Below, one piece after another: positions 6,900-8,081 of a stretch of 8,081 nucleotides of DNA; the first letter of the stretch is position 1; each line of letters starts with the position of its first letter. Below the pieces are notes generated by a model. That model had not been told where the DNA came from, did no database searches, and worked only from the letters and a program-made list of their open reading frames with translations. The stretch lies in NCBI GenBank assembly GCA_003136075.1, contig PNBP01000131.1, positions 1 through 8,081 of the forward strand, written 5' to 3'. The DNA comes from Methanoregula sp. (lineage in GTDB: Archaea; Halobacteriota; Methanomicrobia; Methanomicrobiales; Methanospirillaceae). A program made the position numbers and the translations under genes.

Positions 6900-6912
6900 G
6901 GATGGGATCGAC

Positions 6913-7740
6913 TTATTTCCAAGAGAATAATCTTTTGAAAAAGTCTATAATTACATCAAGGATAGATCTTTGGTTCTCTTCCGCGGTAGCCGATGCATTT
7001 GCTTGTGCGGACGTTTGGTTCACCTGAATGTATTCTGATTGCCCACTGAACTGAGCTGCGGTCGGGGAAGTTGTCATGATGCCATGTGCAGGTTCCGTGG
7101 TCTGCAGGTTCAGAACATTTTCAGTAGGTTCTTGTGATGCTTGCATGGGTGGTGTAATCTCAATGCTGGGCATTGCAGCTGAATTATTAATGGCCGTATA
7201 ACTGGACGTTGTGATGGTTGCTGTGAAATTGGCACCCTTACCAGGTACTGGTGAAACTGAAAAAGAACCATCAGTACCTGTCACCATGATTAGATTCGCA
7301 TCCCTATCGGAAAAAACAATATTGGTAAAATGAAGAGTACTGGAGCTGGCAGGTTTAATGGCCCTGAAACTGATCTGTACCAGCGGTGATACTCCTGCAG
7401 TGACATTTGAGGCGCCATCCCCCGTGTACGAGTACCATCCAAATCGTACAATGCCCGGACTTAAAAGGTTCCCCCCACCAATATTCGAATTTGAAGTTCC
7501 GATCTCATTTGATGTATAATTTATAAACTGGATGACAGTATTATCAAACTGCAAATCGAATCCCAAAGAATTGACTGGCGGAGTATTATCATTGTTAAAC
7601 ATAACAGTGGCAACAGTTGTGGTATCGTTGGCAACAGTTGTGGGGAAATTAACCGTCAGGGTGCCATTTGCACTGACAAAACCCACACACGCTACAAAAA
7701 GAAATATCAATAAACAAAATACTTTTCCCTTTATTGCCAT
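6913..7740 (-). CDS. Small secreted protein with one cohesin-like domain and amphipathic C-terminal tail
   Basis: A 275-aa protein starting at ATG 7740. Residues 1-24 are a signal peptide (hydrophobic core, VSA24 then NG). Residues 25-163 are a cohesin-like beta-sandwich closely related to the N-terminus of the large PKD protein: FNNDNTPPVN.LGFDLQFD is shared, as are VRFGWY, FRAIKP and VTGTDG. Residues 164-258 form a Ser/Thr/Gln/Pro-rich linker without a fold I recognise. The last 17 residues, SILDVIIDFFKRLFSWK, form a short amphipathic helix with a basic end, too short for a classic membrane span; it may touch the membrane or act as a sorting tail. The likely role is to capture dockerin-bearing proteins at the cell surface. 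Its gene sits between a gene with a dockerin-like end and the dockerin protease, all in one direction. Cohesin identity is inferred from sequence style and from the neighbouring dockerin. Confidence 0.9.
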   Translation of the reverse strand: MAIKGKVFCLLIFLFVACVGFVSANGTLTVNFPTTVANDTTTVATVMFNNDNTPPVNSLGFDLQFDNTVIQFINYTSNEIGTSNSNIGGGNLLSPGIVRFGWYSYTGDGASNVTAGVSPLVQISFRAIKPASSSTLHFTNIVFSDRDANLIMVTGTDGSFSVSPVPGKGANFTATITTSSYTAINNSAAMPSIEITPPMQASQEPTENVLNLQTTEPAHGIMTTSPTAAQFSGQSEYIQVNQTSAQANASATAEENQRSILDVIIDFFKRLFSWK

Positions 7741-8061
7741 TCTTAAAGATAAATTCGCTCAATATAAAATTTCTCTCTTTAACAATTTTATATCTGAATT
7801 TAATACCATGGATATAAGGGTGAACAAATTGGAAACCCTTGGTTTTATTGCCGATTATACCCAGAATCATAGAGGAATTATATTTCCTGCTATTATAGGT
7901 ATCAACAGCCTTTCGCGGCAAACCTGCAAGAGAATAGCATAGCGTGGTCATACCCCGTTGTATTCTTCATGGTCTGATATATTCCCGTTATCATCCGGAT
8001 GTTTCAGGGGTAGGCCAGTATTTATAAAATCGTATTATACTTCAGATGGAAAAATGTGAAT
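7741..8061. other. Intergenic region upstream of the small cohesin gene
   Basis: About 320 bp between the right-edge dockerin gene and the small cohesin gene. It holds the proximal TATA-like box at 7761-7770 and a second good one at 8021-8030 (ATTTTATAAA on the minus strand), which would start RNA near 8000 and give a long leader. A 100-codon minus frame (7649-7951) overlaps the start of the cohesin gene in another frame and has no recognisable domain, so I do not call it. No RNA gene is recognised. Confidence 0.6.
7761..7770 (-). promoter_or_regulatory. TATA-like box for the small cohesin gene
   Basis: The minus strand reads ATTTTATATT, preceded by AGAGAGAA that could serve as BRE. Its centre is about 26 nt before ATG 7740, which predicts a leaderless transcript. 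No Shine-Dalgarno match precedes the start, which agrees. Confidence 0.45.
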
Positions 8062-8081
8062 TTATAGGTTCCGCGTTCCGA
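8062..8081 (-). CDS. 3' end of a gene with a dockerin-like C-terminus (partial)
   Basis: Only the final codons are visible. The stop TAA is at 8062-8064, preceded by codons for Gly-Thr-Arg-Asn-Leu. The 22 bp at 8060-8081 are identical to 3495-3516, the end of the dockerin protease gene in the same orientation and frame, which also ends GTRNL. The simplest reading is a second dockerin-bearing secreted protein upstream in the same cluster. The rest of the gene, and so its enzymatic type, is outside the window. A short repeat match alone cannot prove the full domain. Confidence 0.6.

Larger units (their letters stand above)
6554..6912. other. Intergenic region between cohesin and protease genes
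   Basis: About 360 bp with no gene I can support. It holds the protease TATA-like box, a stem-loop (6778-6811) and a T-tract after the upstream gene. Short open stretches occur on both strands: a plus frame ending at 6849 with an ATG at 6742 (35 codons), and a minus stretch near 6835-6885 interrupted by stops. Neither has a ribosome-binding site or a recognisable domain. The stretch may hold a decayed gene fragment. Confidence 0.6.

Noticed and set aside
7649..7951. 100-codon minus-strand frame upstream of the small cohesin gene
   Set aside because: It overlaps the signal-peptide region of a convincing gene in another frame, has no domain, and a good TATA-like box for the cohesin gene lies inside it.

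Overview
The window looks like a methanogenic archaeon, probably of the Methanomicrobiales. The evidence is a set of secreted, sequon-rich surface proteins with PKD domains of the WNWSFGDG type, A/T-rich intergenic regions with archaeal TATA-like boxes close to start codons, and no bacterial -35/-10 or rho-independent hairpin signals. This assignment is inferred from style; there is no rRNA or core gene here to prove it.

All convincing genes lie on the minus strand, so the locus is read from right to left. (1) At the right edge (8062-8081) are the last codons of a gene whose end matches the end of the dockerin-type domain of gene 3. (2) 6913-7740 encodes a 275-aa secreted protein with one cohesin-like domain, a Ser/Thr/Pro-rich linker and a short amphipathic tail. 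(3) 3497-6544 encodes a roughly 1015-aa secreted papain-family (C1A) cysteine protease with a lectin-like domain, a PKD domain, further beta-sandwich regions and a C-terminal dockerin-like domain. (4) 1-2506 encodes a large secreted protein, cut by the left edge, with a cohesin-like domain closely related to that of gene 2, five PKD-type repeats, an unassigned region and a Gly/Ser/Asn linker.

The order is dockerin, cohesin, dockerin-protease, cohesin-PKD. This suggests a small archaeal cohesin-dockerin system that attaches an extracellular protease, and at least one other protein, to cell-surface partners. Each visible cohesin protein has one cohesin-like module, so the arrangement resembles surface anchoring more than a multi-enzyme clostridial scaffold.

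Between genes 3 and 4 lies a compact 264-bp MITE-like element (3182-3445). It has 18-bp terminal inverted repeats (17/18 matching), IS6-like tips and a perfect 8-bp flanking duplication (TTGAATCA). Its G/C-rich interior holds a strong hairpin. The remaining intergenic DNA (2507-3173, 6554-6912, 7741-8061) holds promoter-like TATA boxes, T-tracts and a few dyads, but no gene I can support. I see no tRNA, rRNA or CRISPR array.
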